This document shows positions 41,716-51,054 of a stretch of 64,000 bases of DNA, one piece after another. The notes beneath the pieces were generated by a model. The model saw only the letters and a program-made list of their open reading frames with translations. It searched no databases and was not told the origin of the DNA. Source of the stretch: Pomphorhynchus laevis (Eukaryota > Acanthocephala > Palaeacanthocephala > Echinorhynchida > Pomphorhynchidae); contig WNNJ02003733.1 in NCBI GenBank assembly GCA_012934845.2, forward strand, positions 62,001 to 126,000, given 5' to 3'. Position numbers and translations under genes: made by a program. Each line of letters begins with the position of its first letter. The stretch's first letter is position 1.

Positions 41716-44700
41716 AAAAATATTTATTTTAACTTGGCAAAAGCGTGCCAGCGCACGCTTACACGACCACAGCAAAACAAAACTGTAAATCAGGTGTCGA
41801 GAAGGTGTGAACGGAAGATGTGTTTGAATGTGATAAAGGAGGGGGTGCGGCGGACGTCGAGAGGGAGTTGATTCTATGCGAGTGAGGCGGCGACGAGGAA
41901 GCATCGGAGACCGTAGTTGTTGGAGTAATTAGGAACATGGAGTAAGAGGGTATGAAGGGAACGCAGCGATAGCGAGGTGGAGCGAGTGTCGTCTAAGAAA
42001 GGAAGGTTGATGAACGATGGGGAGCCGACAGCGATGAGACGAAAAGTAACGAGAAGGCGGAGTTTGATGCGGATGTGGATGGTGGGCCAGGAGAGTTGGG
42101 CAAAATATGTGGATGTGTGGTCGAAGCGACGGAGACGAAAGAGCACTCGAACGGTGGTGTTGATTATTCGTTGTAGGTGTGGGATGATGGATTTTGGAGA
42201 ATTGGCAAAAAGGCTAAGGCAGTAATCGATTTTAGGGAAAAGTAAAGATGAAAGAAGAGACATACAAAAACGGAAGTCGATAAGGGGGCAGATACGGCGG
42301 ATGTCACGGATAATTTAGTTGGATGAGCGAACCTTGTCACGGACGAAGGGTTTAAGGGAAAGGTGATCATCGAAATGGAAGCCTAAGAAAGTGAGATTGT
42401 GGACTATGTGGATTATCGATGAGGCAAAATATATAGTGGGAGGAGATATGTTTGGTTTACGAGGGAGGATCAACATTATTTTGGACTTTTCGGGGTTTAG
42501 AACGAGATGGAGATTGGAGAGACGTTTGTAGATAGAAGAAAGACAGTTGGAGGCAGAAATGCGATATCGTGTATGCGATGTGCGGGTGCATGAACATAGA
42601 TTTAAATGTCATCGGCGTATTGCATGACGTTAAATGAGTAAGGTTTGATAAACGGAGAGAGATCGCCAAGCAGAAGAGAGAAAATCAGGAGACCTAGGAC
42701 CGAACCTTGTGGGACCCCGCAAAAAATAGGGATGGAAGGGGAGGATGATAAATTAGAACAGACGCGAAAGGAACGGTCAAATAGTTATGAGGCAAACCAT
42801 GCTACGGAGGAGGAAAAAAGCCGTAATCATAACGAAGGCGAGAAAGGAGGACGGAGTAGTCGACAATGTCGCATGCGGAGGAGAGGTCGAGGGAGATGAT
42901 GACACTATATAGAGCCTTGTTTCGAGAAATGAGTAAATCGTTGTACACTTTTATGCATGCGATTTCTGTTGAGTGATTAGAGCGGAAAGCGGATTGGAAT
43001 GGAGGGTACAGATTGGATGAGGAGAGATAAGCGTTGATCTGTATTAAGATGAGGCGTTCTAAGAGCTTAGAAAGAGTAGGGAGTAGTGAAATGGGGCGAT
43101 AGCTAGAAGGAAGGGAGGGGTCGAGCGATTGTTTCTTAAGGAGGGGACGAATGATTGCGGATTTCCAGTGTGAAGGGAAGATACGACTGCGGATGGACGA
43201 GTTAAACAAGGTTGTGAGAAATGGGGATATCGATGAGCATATAGATTTTAATATGTGAGTAGGCAGGGGATCGGCAGGTGAGGTTTTGTTGGGCAAGGAC
43301 ATGAGGACAGATGATACTTCTGTAGGTGAGACAGGGAGAAGATGAAAGAGTTCCGGAAGGATGAGGTTAGACTTGGCAGAGTGGGATAGGATGGAGACCG
43401 GGGTGTGAGAGAGCAACGTGAATACTTTAGTCTGGAGAAATGACGAATAATCATTGACATCGATGTTGCATGGCGAAGTGGAGCGAGCAAGGATTGAGTT
43501 AAAAGTATGCCAGAGAGTCTTAGAATTGAATGAAGTGATGATTTTATGCTGCTAGAAGGAGTTGCATTTGGTACGTAGTAGGTTGAGATGAGACTGGCGA
43601 AGAGCAAGATAGGAATCACGGAAAGACGGAGTGATCGAGCGGAAATCGCGTCTGAGAGAGCGGTGATAGACTCGAAAAGCATGGCGGAGTCGACGCTTTG
43701 AGAGTAGGCATTGGATGTCAAACCATGGGGCACGGTGCAAGCGACGGTGCGGGTGAGACTTGACGGGCAAGAGAATATCGAGAATGGATGTGAGTTCAGA
43801 GTCAAAAAGAAAGGCGAGATGGTGAGGAGATGATAATGTTATTGTGGGTAATGATAGAGACGATTTGAGTAAGGCAGAGCGGAGAAGGGAGAGGTCAAGA
43901 TTTCTCCAAGGGCGACGTAGGATTGTAGGTGTGTGAGAAGGGGTGTGGTTGTAAGTGAGATCAAGGGTGATAAGAAAGTGATCGGATAGACAAGGATCAG
44001 GGATGGACAGTGAGGTGTAGTCAGCAAAATGATCGGGGACACCGATGATGTCGAGTGCCCCACCAAGTATATGTGTGGGGGCAGTGGAGATTAGTTTGTA
44101 ATTGTAGTTGGATAGAATGTTGATGAAGCGGATGGAATCCGTGGAATAGGGGCGGTCTAGGCGGATATTGAATTCGCCTAGAACGAGTGAAGGGATTGAG
44201 GACAAAGAACAATGAGAAAGGAGGTCAGCGAGTTCGGTAAAAAATAAGGCTGTAGGAGCTGATGAACCAGGACTGTATACAATGGCGAGATCTAGAGTGA
44301 TCGGGTTAGAATAACGACAAGTGAGCAATTCAAAAGAGCAAGGACTGAAAGGGGGATTGATTTTGCGAAGAGACGCGGGATGTCGCGCGTATGCGACGAT
44401 GCCGCCATGATTAGAGAATTTAGCAGTGCATGAGCTGAGGGGGCGGGCGGATTCGACTAGGGAGCAACTGGCAGAGAGCAGACGGCGAATGGAAAGGTCG
44501 TCGGAATCTGAGTGCTAGGATTCGGTGAGGTAGAAGAGATCGATGGATTGCTTGGTGAATAGGTTGAGGATAAGTTTGGATTTATTGAGAATAGTTCTAG
44601 TCTTGAGGATACCGAGGCGGAAACCGTGTGTTGTGGCGAAAGAGTCTAGTGGAGAAGACACATAGGAGAGATGGATCGCCATCGAATATTTGGACGGGTT

Positions 44701-45587
44701 TGGATAACTTGAAAATTTCCGTCTATGTTTCGGATAGAGAGTGATGTTTCGCCGTTTTCCTCGCGACGGCTTTTTTCGATACGGGCTGAAGAGATTTGAG
44801 CGATTTCAGAAGGGGCGCGATCGGGGAAAATTCGAGTGGTTGAAGATGACATGAGTTTGAATCGTTGAGAGAGGACAGAAGACGCGTGAGAGTGATGCTT
44901 GAAAACAATTTTTAGGAGAGGGGGCTGGGAAGGATTAGATTGAGAAGATTTGTTTAGACGGATGAATGCGACTGGAGAAATGTCCTTGAAAAAGGATGGT
45001 TTATCCGCAGGAACAATAGACGAGAGGATGGATCTGAAGGCGGAAACATCGTGGTCCAGACGTGCTTGTGGAGATAAAGAGTTGGAAGGCGTGATATTAG
45101 TGACAATGGCGCAACGATCGCGAGAAGGAAAGCGCTTTCGTAAAGGAGGACGACTGACGTGAGTAGGTGAGATCACGATAGAATAGCTGGCAGTTGATGA
45201 TTTGGAGGGATTTGGTTTACGACGGAACACGTAGAGAATAATGATAATAAGGAGGGTGGCAAGTGATGTGAGGAAAGGTTATGAGTTGAAGGATAGTGGA
45301 GGTTGGTGGAGGTGATTTTGATTGATGGATGCAAGTTATTGAGAAACGAGACGGGAAGGACGGGACGTGGGGTGTCGGGGAGTGAAGATGACATGGAATG
45401 GGAAGTGTATATAGTGGCAGGGTCGGTGGGTGGAGAAAGGACATTAGAAACGACGGGGGTAGTTTGAGTTGACGTGTTGGATGTTGATATGTGCTTATTG
45501 GAAAGGTTGCAGATTAGTTTGTTGGCACAAAAACCACATACGAATTCTTCTTTAGCCTTATTCTTGTCGCAGGCGATTGTTGATAAT
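41716..45587 (-). mobile_element. L2x LINE inserted in CR1a copy 3
   Basis: Minus strand, about 3.9 kb. Order from the 5' side: ORF1 zinc part (starting inside the cluster, EEFVCGFCANKL), ORF1 RRM-like part (44646-45230), endonuclease (43552-44328), RT (42802-43416: YRPISLLPTLSKLLERL, HSTEIACIKV, SLDLSSACDIVDYSVLL), RT tail (41874-42263) and the 3' T-run at 41716. Motif A has a C where copy 1 has F (SSACD for SSAFD). Multiple frame changes. The element is 5'-truncated within ORF1. The CR1a target resumes at 45588 without a clear target duplication. Confidence 0.87.
44646..45230 (-). pseudogene. L2x ORF1, RRM-like half
   Basis: 194 residues: RCAIVTNITPSNSLSPQ, SFFKDISPVAFIRLNKSSQ, QPPLLKIVFKHHSHASSVL, FPDRAPSEIAQISSARIEK and SIRNIDGNFQVIQTRPN. 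The same order of blocks occurs in CR1b ORF1 (RAIVFTNIPES, LLALFRIGK, PRLLKAIF, LRIRNFQIVRRG). The zinc half is in another frame (45173-45394), the same break as in the 19.5-kb copy. Confidence 0.8.
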
Positions 45588-45831
45588 CGGCCTTGAGTAA
45601 ACGCGGCCTATTACTAAGTGTATCACGCTTACCTGGTCGAAATAATGCAACGAGTTTAAGACGACGTTTACAATATCCACATTGCAAGAACCAAGTACCT
45701 GCGTCAATATAAATCTCACACTCTCGACGTCCTCGTTAAGACGTACTTGTGCGTTCTCAAATAAAGATTCTCTTGCATTGGCCAGAATAACAGATCTACA
45801 TCGATCAGCAGTGTGTTTCTATTATTACCAA
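45588..45831 (-). mobile_element. CR1a LINE copy 3 (right part, ORF1)
   Basis: Continues ORF1 of copy 3 (minus strand), matching 35960-36205: FRLG-K, RVKLVALF region with a small insertion near 45660, then NVRESLFENAQVRLNED. It ends at 45831 where a foldback repeat begins; the zinc-cluster part of ORF1 is missing. Confidence 0.85.
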
Positions 45832-45904
45832 TAATAGTTGATAGTGATTTATTATTTATAAATAATTATTGGAGTTGGATCAAAGAAAAGAAGAAATTAT
45901 TTTT

Positions 45905-45936
45905 GATATTTCGCTCACTACAGTTAGCATCTTCAG
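45905..45936 (-). ncRNA. Hammerhead-ribozyme-like core
   Basis: Minus strand: CTGAAGA, TGCTAACTGTAGTGAGC (stem II GCT/AGC plus two more pairs around one mismatch), GAAATATC. Core bases all match the hammerhead consensus. Confidence 0.5.
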
Positions 45937-45959
45937 AAAATTATCTGATTATTAATTTT

Positions 45960-45991
45960 CTGAAGATGCTAACAGTAGCTAGCGAAATATC
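45960..45991 (+). ncRNA. Hammerhead-ribozyme-like core
   Basis: Plus strand: CTGAAGA, T, stem II GCTA-ACAGTAGC-TAGC, GAAATATC. Outside the core, the bases before CTGAAGA (TTATTAATTTT) and after the cleavage position (AAAAATAATT) pair at eight of the first nine positions, a good stem I. Stem III is the self-complementary AUAU. Confidence 0.55.
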
Positions 45992-46065
45992 AAAAATAAT
46001 TTTTTCTTTCCTTTGATCCACTCTAATAATTTATTAATTAATTTTATTTGTATTAGAATAAGACA

Positions 46066-46546
46066 GTTCGAGAAAAAAGTTTGATAATAATAAAATAACA
46101 TATCTCATACATTTGAGATATAATATACATACAATCGTTCAGCCTTCAGGTTAGAAGATATAAATCACATACAATAACTAACTACTTACAATCAAAAAAG
46201 GAAAGAGTATCGTACCAACGCGAATTTACAAGTACCGTCGCATGTACCAGCCAGCGCTAACTCGAATAATTTTTTTGACCTTAACACAAAGTACGGTCAC
46301 AAACCAATATTTTAAAATTTGCCAAATTTTCTGAAAACAAATAAAAAGCGGTCACTATCATTGTAAACAATGCCCAAAGGAAAGTCTAGAGCTTTGCCTA
46401 GGTGTTGTGCGTGCTCTGTTTCGGCAGATAAATGCGTATCTGCAAGAGAGAAGAAACAATGTATTGACTGCTTGGCTCCAAATTGCACGAACAAGATCCA
46501 TTCTCACACTAATGAGAGCACGGGTGAAGCCATCAACACTTGTTAA
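46066..46546 (+). mobile_element. REL-A LINE 5' fragment
   Basis: Leader starting GAAAAAAGTTTGATAATAAT with a second ATTTGAGATATAATATACAT unit, then a short ORF at 46370-46546. The words before (46033-46066) and after (46548-46580), TTTTATTTGTATTAGAATAA, are the same and belong to the PLE-N 3' region, so the fragment sits inside a PLE-N end flanked by a duplication of about 30 bases. 3' truncation is unusual for LINE insertion. Confidence 0.6.
46370..46546 (+). CDS. REL-A zinc-cluster peptide (truncated ORF)
   Basis: 58 residues, MPKGKSRALPRCCACSVSAD then KCVSAREKKQCIDCLAPNC. It aligns with the N-terminus of the REL-A ORFs at 60302 (MPRGKPATSPRCCNCNGQ ... CCVDCLAPNCRNR) and 61458. The rest of the ORF is lost at the junction with PLE-N. 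The cysteine cluster probably binds nucleic acid or metal in the full protein; the peptide alone is unlikely to be functional. Confidence 0.6.
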   Translation: MPKGKSRALPRCCACSVSADKCVSAREKKQCIDCLAPNCTNKIHSHTNESTGEAINTC

Positions 46547-46547
46547 G

Positions 46548-46735
46548 TAATTTTATTTGTATTAGAATAAGATAGTTGATAATCATATTTCATCAGAGAA
46601 AATACGTCATTATCAAGTATTTGACCCGCTGATATGTTTGCTCGAGGAATAGCGGCTGAAACCTGATATCATAGCAGTTCCTCATGATGACCTCTAATCC
46701 CTGATCTGATACTTCATCTATTATTTATAAGTTAT
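46548..46735 (+). mobile_element. Solo 3' end of PLE-N with pseudoknot-like motif, copy C
   Basis: TATTAGAATAAGATAG, then a hairpin AAATACGT/AAGTATTT, ACCCGCTGATATG, loop, GCGGCTGAAACCTGATAT, CATAGCAG, TTCCTC. The order is the same as at 53601-53700 reversed. The CTGATATG/CATAGCAG helix has one mismatch. No ORF remains. Confidence 0.6.
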
Positions 46736-47368
46736 CAAGTAATCTTGATAGAAGTTATATAAAATCTTATATGAAATTATAAAATTATTTATAATTTATA
46801 ATTAATTATTTTTTGTATCATTATGTTTAATTTATAAATAATTTAATACACTTAAATTCAGTTATCTTAATGAAATGTTGTGCACGGGCAAAACAGATAT
46901 TTTCGCTACAGCGAAATAATAATAAACAAAAAGACGTCTTCATTGTCAATAATAAAACAAAAAGGCGTCTTCCTTGTGAGCAGTTCCATATTAGACTTTT
47001 TGAACGGAGATCCCGAAGATAACCTCGGTATAGGTAGATAGATCAAACTCTCTATCTTGCCAAAGAGCGTTTAGGAGTATCTGAAACAGAAGTCTGGTTG
47101 ACCACTCAGAACCGTGATACTTGGCTACGTCTCGTCCGTTCACTGCCTCCTCAACCAGACCATCGGATCAGTAGAAACAATGAACACATTTTTGTTAAAT
47201 AAATTTATGTTATTATTAATATTATGATAATTACAAATTTTACCTTGATATATAAATTGTATAAAATCTTATATAATTATTTATTATTTATAATTATTTA
47301 TCTTTATTTTTAATTTATATATAGTATAAAATAGGTAAACTCTGTTTAAATTTTTTAGCAGGATCGAA
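46736..47368. other. AT-rich stretch with an orphan reading frame
   Basis: Mostly AT-rich. One frame without ATG, 47038-47202 plus strand (54 codons), reads LYLAKERLGVSETEVWLTTQ then NRDTWLRLVRSLPPQP. It looks protein-like and resembles the C-terminal tails of some LINE ORF2 proteins (DR-W..LVR), but I cannot assign it. Its left side begins at 46872 with GTGCACGGGCAAAACAG, loosely repeated at 48848 (GTGAGCGGGTAAAACAG). Confidence 0.35.
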
Positions 47369-48214
47369 ATGCCAAACCCGGTGGCATCTCAGAATACTAC
47401 ATTTCAAATCGATTCGTCTAGTTCATATGTATCTAATTCAAACCGTTTAGAGTCGCCTTTGCAATCTACGTCAAGCGAAAACACTAATCGGTATTCTACG
47501 ATGAACCCTCAACAATTATTAGTAGTCGATGCTGAAAATCCTCTCATGTTATTCGACATGTTGCGGGCATCCAGTTTTAACCCAAATATGAATAATTCTC
47601 TTTGCGATTCTGGTATTCTACTTAATCTGCTTAAGATTCTTCTTAATCTGCTGCGTACATATGAATTTATACAGGACGAAGGACAAAGAGAACAAGTACA
47701 TCGTGTAATTCATGAGTTTATGAGTCAGTGGCCAATACCTGAAATTTGTGCTCTATGCACAAATACTCGAGCATTGAGGACGATTGTACAAATTCTAAAG
47801 AATCTAATTCGTCTTAGGGACACATCCCCACAAGTATATTCACAGTTGATATCTTCAAATATAAGCGGTCTAGTCGATAATCAAATGAATAGTCAACCTA
47901 CTTCATCTGATGTGGATTCTTTTCGATCACCAAGCAATAGACAAACAGCTTATGCAACAACAGTATTTCAAAATTTACAATACTCAAATCAAGATTATAC
48001 TGCTTCGTTGTTTCAACCATTAGATCGTCTTCATCTCCAGCAACATCGGCCGACAAATCAACAACCAAACCAAACTCAAGAACATCTTTATGCATCCGAA
48101 CTTGTACAAATGCAGACATTGGGATTCCATAGCCGTGATACTAATCTGGAAGAGCTTGCTGCATCTATGGGGGACGCAAAAATGGCTGTGGAACGTAATG
48201 AAGATTTTGGTTGA
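47369..48214 (+). CDS. UBA-domain protein, ubiquilin-like C-terminus; possible host exon
   Basis: 281 residues, not a transposon protein by motif. The last 45 or so residues (YASELVQMQTLGFHSRDTNL and ELAASMGDAKMAVERNEDFG) form a UBA domain: a MGF-type loop (QTLGF), the N-LEEL helix and a GD...AVE third helix. In ubiquilins a terminal UBA binds ubiquitin. The middle has a helical block (LLNLLKILLNLLRTYEFIQD, TRALRTIVQILKNLIRLRD) followed by Q/N/S-rich low-complexity sequence; no ubiquitin-like domain is encoded. A pyrimidine run ending TTTTTTAGCAG lies 8 bases before the ATG, a plausible 3' splice site, so this may be the last exon of a longer gene. Alternatives: a diverged retrocopy or captured gene among transposons. 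Confidence 0.55.
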   Translation: MPNPVASQNTTFQIDSSSSYVSNSNRLESPLQSTSSENTNRYSTMNPQQLLVVDAENPLMLFDMLRASSFNPNMNNSLCDSGILLNLLKILLNLLRTYEFIQDEGQREQVHRVIHEFMSQWPIPEICALCTNTRALRTIVQILKNLIRLRDTSPQVYSQLISSNISGLVDNQMNSQPTSSDVDSFRSPSNRQTAYATTVFQNLQYSNQDYTASLFQPLDRLHLQQHRPTNQQPNQTQEHLYASELVQMQTLGFHSRDTNLEELAASMGDAKMAVERNEDFG

Positions 48215-48490
48215 TTGACTATAGTTTTAATATTATCAACTTAGAATTTGATTATATAATTAATGAATACTATATATAATCAGGACTCGACAACTTGCAA
48301 TGTGAAGAAAGTAATGATTTAACTATAAACTTTATTTACGTTTGATCAGGTTCCGACCGTGTTGAATATTTACGAAATAAATCTGTATTTGAGATTTTCC
48401 TAATTTTTACTTTGTCAGTGATTAGATTGTATGATTTGTTATTATTGGTATCACCAGACACACATCGGATATATTAAATGACACCAGACA
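48215..48490. other. Downstream flank of the UBA gene
   Basis: AT-rich. AAATAAATCTGT near 48375 could hold a polyadenylation-like signal. The word GGTATCACCAGACACACAT occurs at 48450 and again at 48738. Confidence 0.35.
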
Positions 48491-48660
48491 CAATATATTA
48501 AATGACAGTTAGTATGTAAGTTTAGAAAGAGATCCTTCACTACACCGACAAAAATGAGTAGATTTCTTAATAGAATATGTTCTTTTAAAAAAATCCCAGA
48601 GAATTCTAAAAAGTCTTATATGGCAATTAATTCTAAATCAGGTTTCTTATATTTGTTGCC
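48491..48660 (+). repeat. Direct repeat, copy 1 (copy 2 at 50651-50817)
   Basis: About 170 bases with CAATATATTAAATGACA, CACCGACAAAAATGAGTAGA and AAAAGTCTTATATGGCAATT, present again at 50651-50817 at roughly 85-90% by eye. Unknown element; copy 2 leads into the canonical Penelope fragment. Confidence 0.7.
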
Positions 48661-49135
48661 CAAATGATTTGCTGCATGGAATTATTCGGATATGACGATT
48701 AAGATCGTTAACTAATTTCTTGACTTTGTTGTTATTAGTATCACCAGACACACATTGGCTGAAACTTTATTGAGTTAACTGTCAGCGATATGAATTTTCA
48801 AACTGCATTTGTGATTTTCAAAATATAAAAATTTTAAAAATGTAATGCTGTGAGCGGGTAAAACAGTCATTTTGGCTATAACCTTGTATCAATAATAATA
48901 TTAAAATTTTGATATTGAAGTCAATTTAGTTTGGATGCCTGGTTTGATTCATGATATCACATGTGAGTATTGTTGTCCTTAACCCGTAGTAAATTATTCA
49001 TCTGATTTTTCTATTCTATTGGAATGTATTCGTATTATTTGTTTTGGAACGGTCTTGCTAATTGTAGATAGTAAGTACATAATGTGTAAAACACATAATA
49101 AGTTATACAGCATACATTGTGTGTTTTAAATTTTT

Positions 49136-49330
49136 TAAATATCCAGGAACAATCAGTTATAGTCAAACTACATGTGAAAAAATTATTTTGATTTATTTGC
49201 TAGAAACTACTTGCATCTTCAGAAATTAATGTGTTTATTTCTGAAGATGCCAGTAGTTTCTTACGAAATATCAAAATATTTTTTTTGTCGTTCAACTATA
49301 CCTGATTATTGTTCCTGGATATTTAAAAAT
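49136..49330. repeat. Foldback repeat, family 2, with hammerhead-like core
   Basis: Arms: ATATCCAGGAACAATCAGTT on the left, ATTGTTCCTGGATAT on the right, loop near 49225. Plus strand 49241-49272 reads CTGAAGA, TGCCAGTAGTTTCTTAC, GAAATATC. Stem II pairs poorly here, but combining the left arm (CTAGC) with the related repeat at 2400 (GCTAG) gives an ancestral GCTAG/CTAGC stem. Different ends from family 1, same core. Confidence 0.65.
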
Positions 49331-49528
49331 TTAAAATTGAGATCTGGATGGATACATTTCTAGTGTGTTTTATTATTTAAATTAGAAACAAATGAAGTTG
49401 AGAATACAATGTAATTTATTTCTTCCGACATTGCCATTGATTAAATATAATAATTTGATTCATAATTTTAATAACTTTATGAACTTTAGTTACGACGCAA
49501 TTAAGACAGATATCAACTATGAAAATAG

Positions 49529-49640
49529 TATTTTGAGTAGAGCTATACAAAAAGTTAATAATTAAATAATAATGATTTAGTTGCATAGTATTTTGAATTG
49601 AGCTATACACAAAGTTAATAATTGAATAATAATGAACTTT
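49529..49640 (+). repeat. 57-bp tandem duplication
   Basis: AGTATTTTGA, GAGCTATACA, AAAGTTAATAATT, AATAATAATGA words occur in the same order at about 49529-49580 and 49586-49635. Confidence 0.7.
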
Positions 49641-49641
49641 A

Positions 49642-49845
49642 TTGCATATGTAAGCTGAAATGTTTTCTGATTGTGGCACGATATTATCCTCACATGTATT
49701 GATCTTATTTTTGATACAGCAAGACGCTACTAATCAGTCTCTCTAAGGCTTAGTAGCGTCCTGTTGTATCAAAAATAAGATCAATACCTGTGAGGATAAT
49801 ATCGTGCCACAATCAGAAAAATTTCAGCTAACAGATGCAATCAAG
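49642..49845. repeat. 205-bp palindrome
   Basis: Arms of about 93 bases (49642-49733 and 49752-49845) around a loop of about 18 bases. Core of each arm: GATTGTGGCACGATATTATC and TGATCTTATTTTTGATACA. The right arm is the start of the tandem repeat that follows. Confidence 0.85.
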
Positions 49846-50580
49846 TACAATTAAAAACATTCATTGCAAGTGACCGCGTGAAAAACCAGTGATCCGGCGA
49901 GCGGATCACACACATAGTGTAGGTTTCTAATAGATCGTTAGAATACGATCCCCTACGAACGTAATATAAAACATGTATATCTACACCTCTGGAACAGACA
50001 GTCAAGAATCAAGATACAGCCGTCCTGAGTTCAAATGCGATCAGCATCAGTGTACGGAGCAAGCAGATGATAAGGATAGGAATGTGAAATGTAGGTCTAG
50101 GTCAGCAGCTGGTGAGACCTACCCAGACTGTTTAGTAGTGTCCTGGTATCAAAAATAAGATCAACAACTGTGGGGATAATATCGTGCCACAATCAGAAAA
50201 ATTTCAGCTCACAAATGCAATCAAGTACAATTAGAAGCTTTCATTGCAAGTGGCAGCATGAAAAACCAGTGATCCGGCCAGCAGATCACACACATATGGT
50301 AGGTTTCTAATAGATCGATAGAATACGTATCCTACTTGAAGTAATATACAACAATGTATATCTACACCTGTGGAGTAGCCAATCAAGAATCAAGATACAG
50401 ATGTCCTGAGTTCAAATGCGATCAGCATTAGTGTACGGAGAAAGCAGATAATAAAGGTCGAATGTGAAATGTAGGTCTGGGTCAGCAAATGATGATACTT
50501 ACACAGACTGATTAGTAGCGTTCTACTGTATCAAAAATAAGATCAATACATGTGAGGATAATATCGTGCCACAATCAGAT
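49751..50580 (+). repeat. 381-bp tandem repeat, two units plus a third partial
   Basis: Unit starts at 49751, 50133 and 50513 (TTAGTAGCGT then TATCAAAAATAAGATCAA). Units contain an 8-bp hairpin GTGATCCG/CGGATCAC (perfect in unit 1, two changes in unit 2), a GTAGGTCT/AGACCTAC hairpin (perfect in unit 1, lost in unit 2) and a GAGTTCAAATGCGATC word that resembles a tRNA-type B box. The reading frame at 49973-50158 is not conserved in unit 2, so it is not coding. I do not recognise the family. Confidence 0.75.
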
Positions 50581-50817
50581 AAATAATAATGATTTTGTTG
50601 CAATTCTAATTGCAATTCTTATATATTTTTTATTATGTGTTTTTTGGAAACAATATATTAAATGACAATTAGTATGTAACGTTAGAAATAGATCCCTCAA
50701 TACACCGACAAAAATGAGTAGATTTATTGGTAGATTATGTTTTTTAATAAAATCATAGAGAAAGCTAAAAAGTCTTATATGGCAATTAACACTAAACAGG
50801 TTTCTTATACTTGTTGA

Positions 50818-51054
50818 ACAAGCTTTATAAGAGTTCTCATTGTTCTCGTGTTATTGTTGTATCCTACTCTACTTACTCGTATAATATGTTGAAATATATT
50901 GCTAATATTTTCAGACAAAATGTGCATTACAACCATTTTTCCTTTATTAAATAAAGATGGTCCACACTTTCCTAATTTAATAATAAATAAACATTCTGGT
51001 GACATTAGAGTATTTACCGCGCATGTAATCTAACGGATTACATAACATATTGGT
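50818..51054. other. AT-rich gap
   Basis: Nothing recognisable; it may be worn sequence of the Penelope fragment that follows. Confidence 0.4.

Larger units (their letters stand above)
45834..46040. repeat. Foldback repeat, family 1, best-preserved palindrome
   Basis: About 200 bases, arms roughly 95 bases each, near-perfect: AATAATTATTGGAGTTGGAT ... GATATTTCGCTCACTACAG on the left and its complement on the right. Both arms contain hammerhead-like cores (below). The repeat sits exactly at the end of CR1a copy 3. Confidence 0.8.

Noticed and set aside
49642-49845. DNA-transposon terminal inverted repeats
   Set aside because: The palindrome has an 18-base loop and no internal sequence; no transposase gene was found in the window.
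49973-50158. 61-residue open frame in the tandem repeat
   Set aside because: The second repeat unit breaks the same frame, so it is not conserved as protein.
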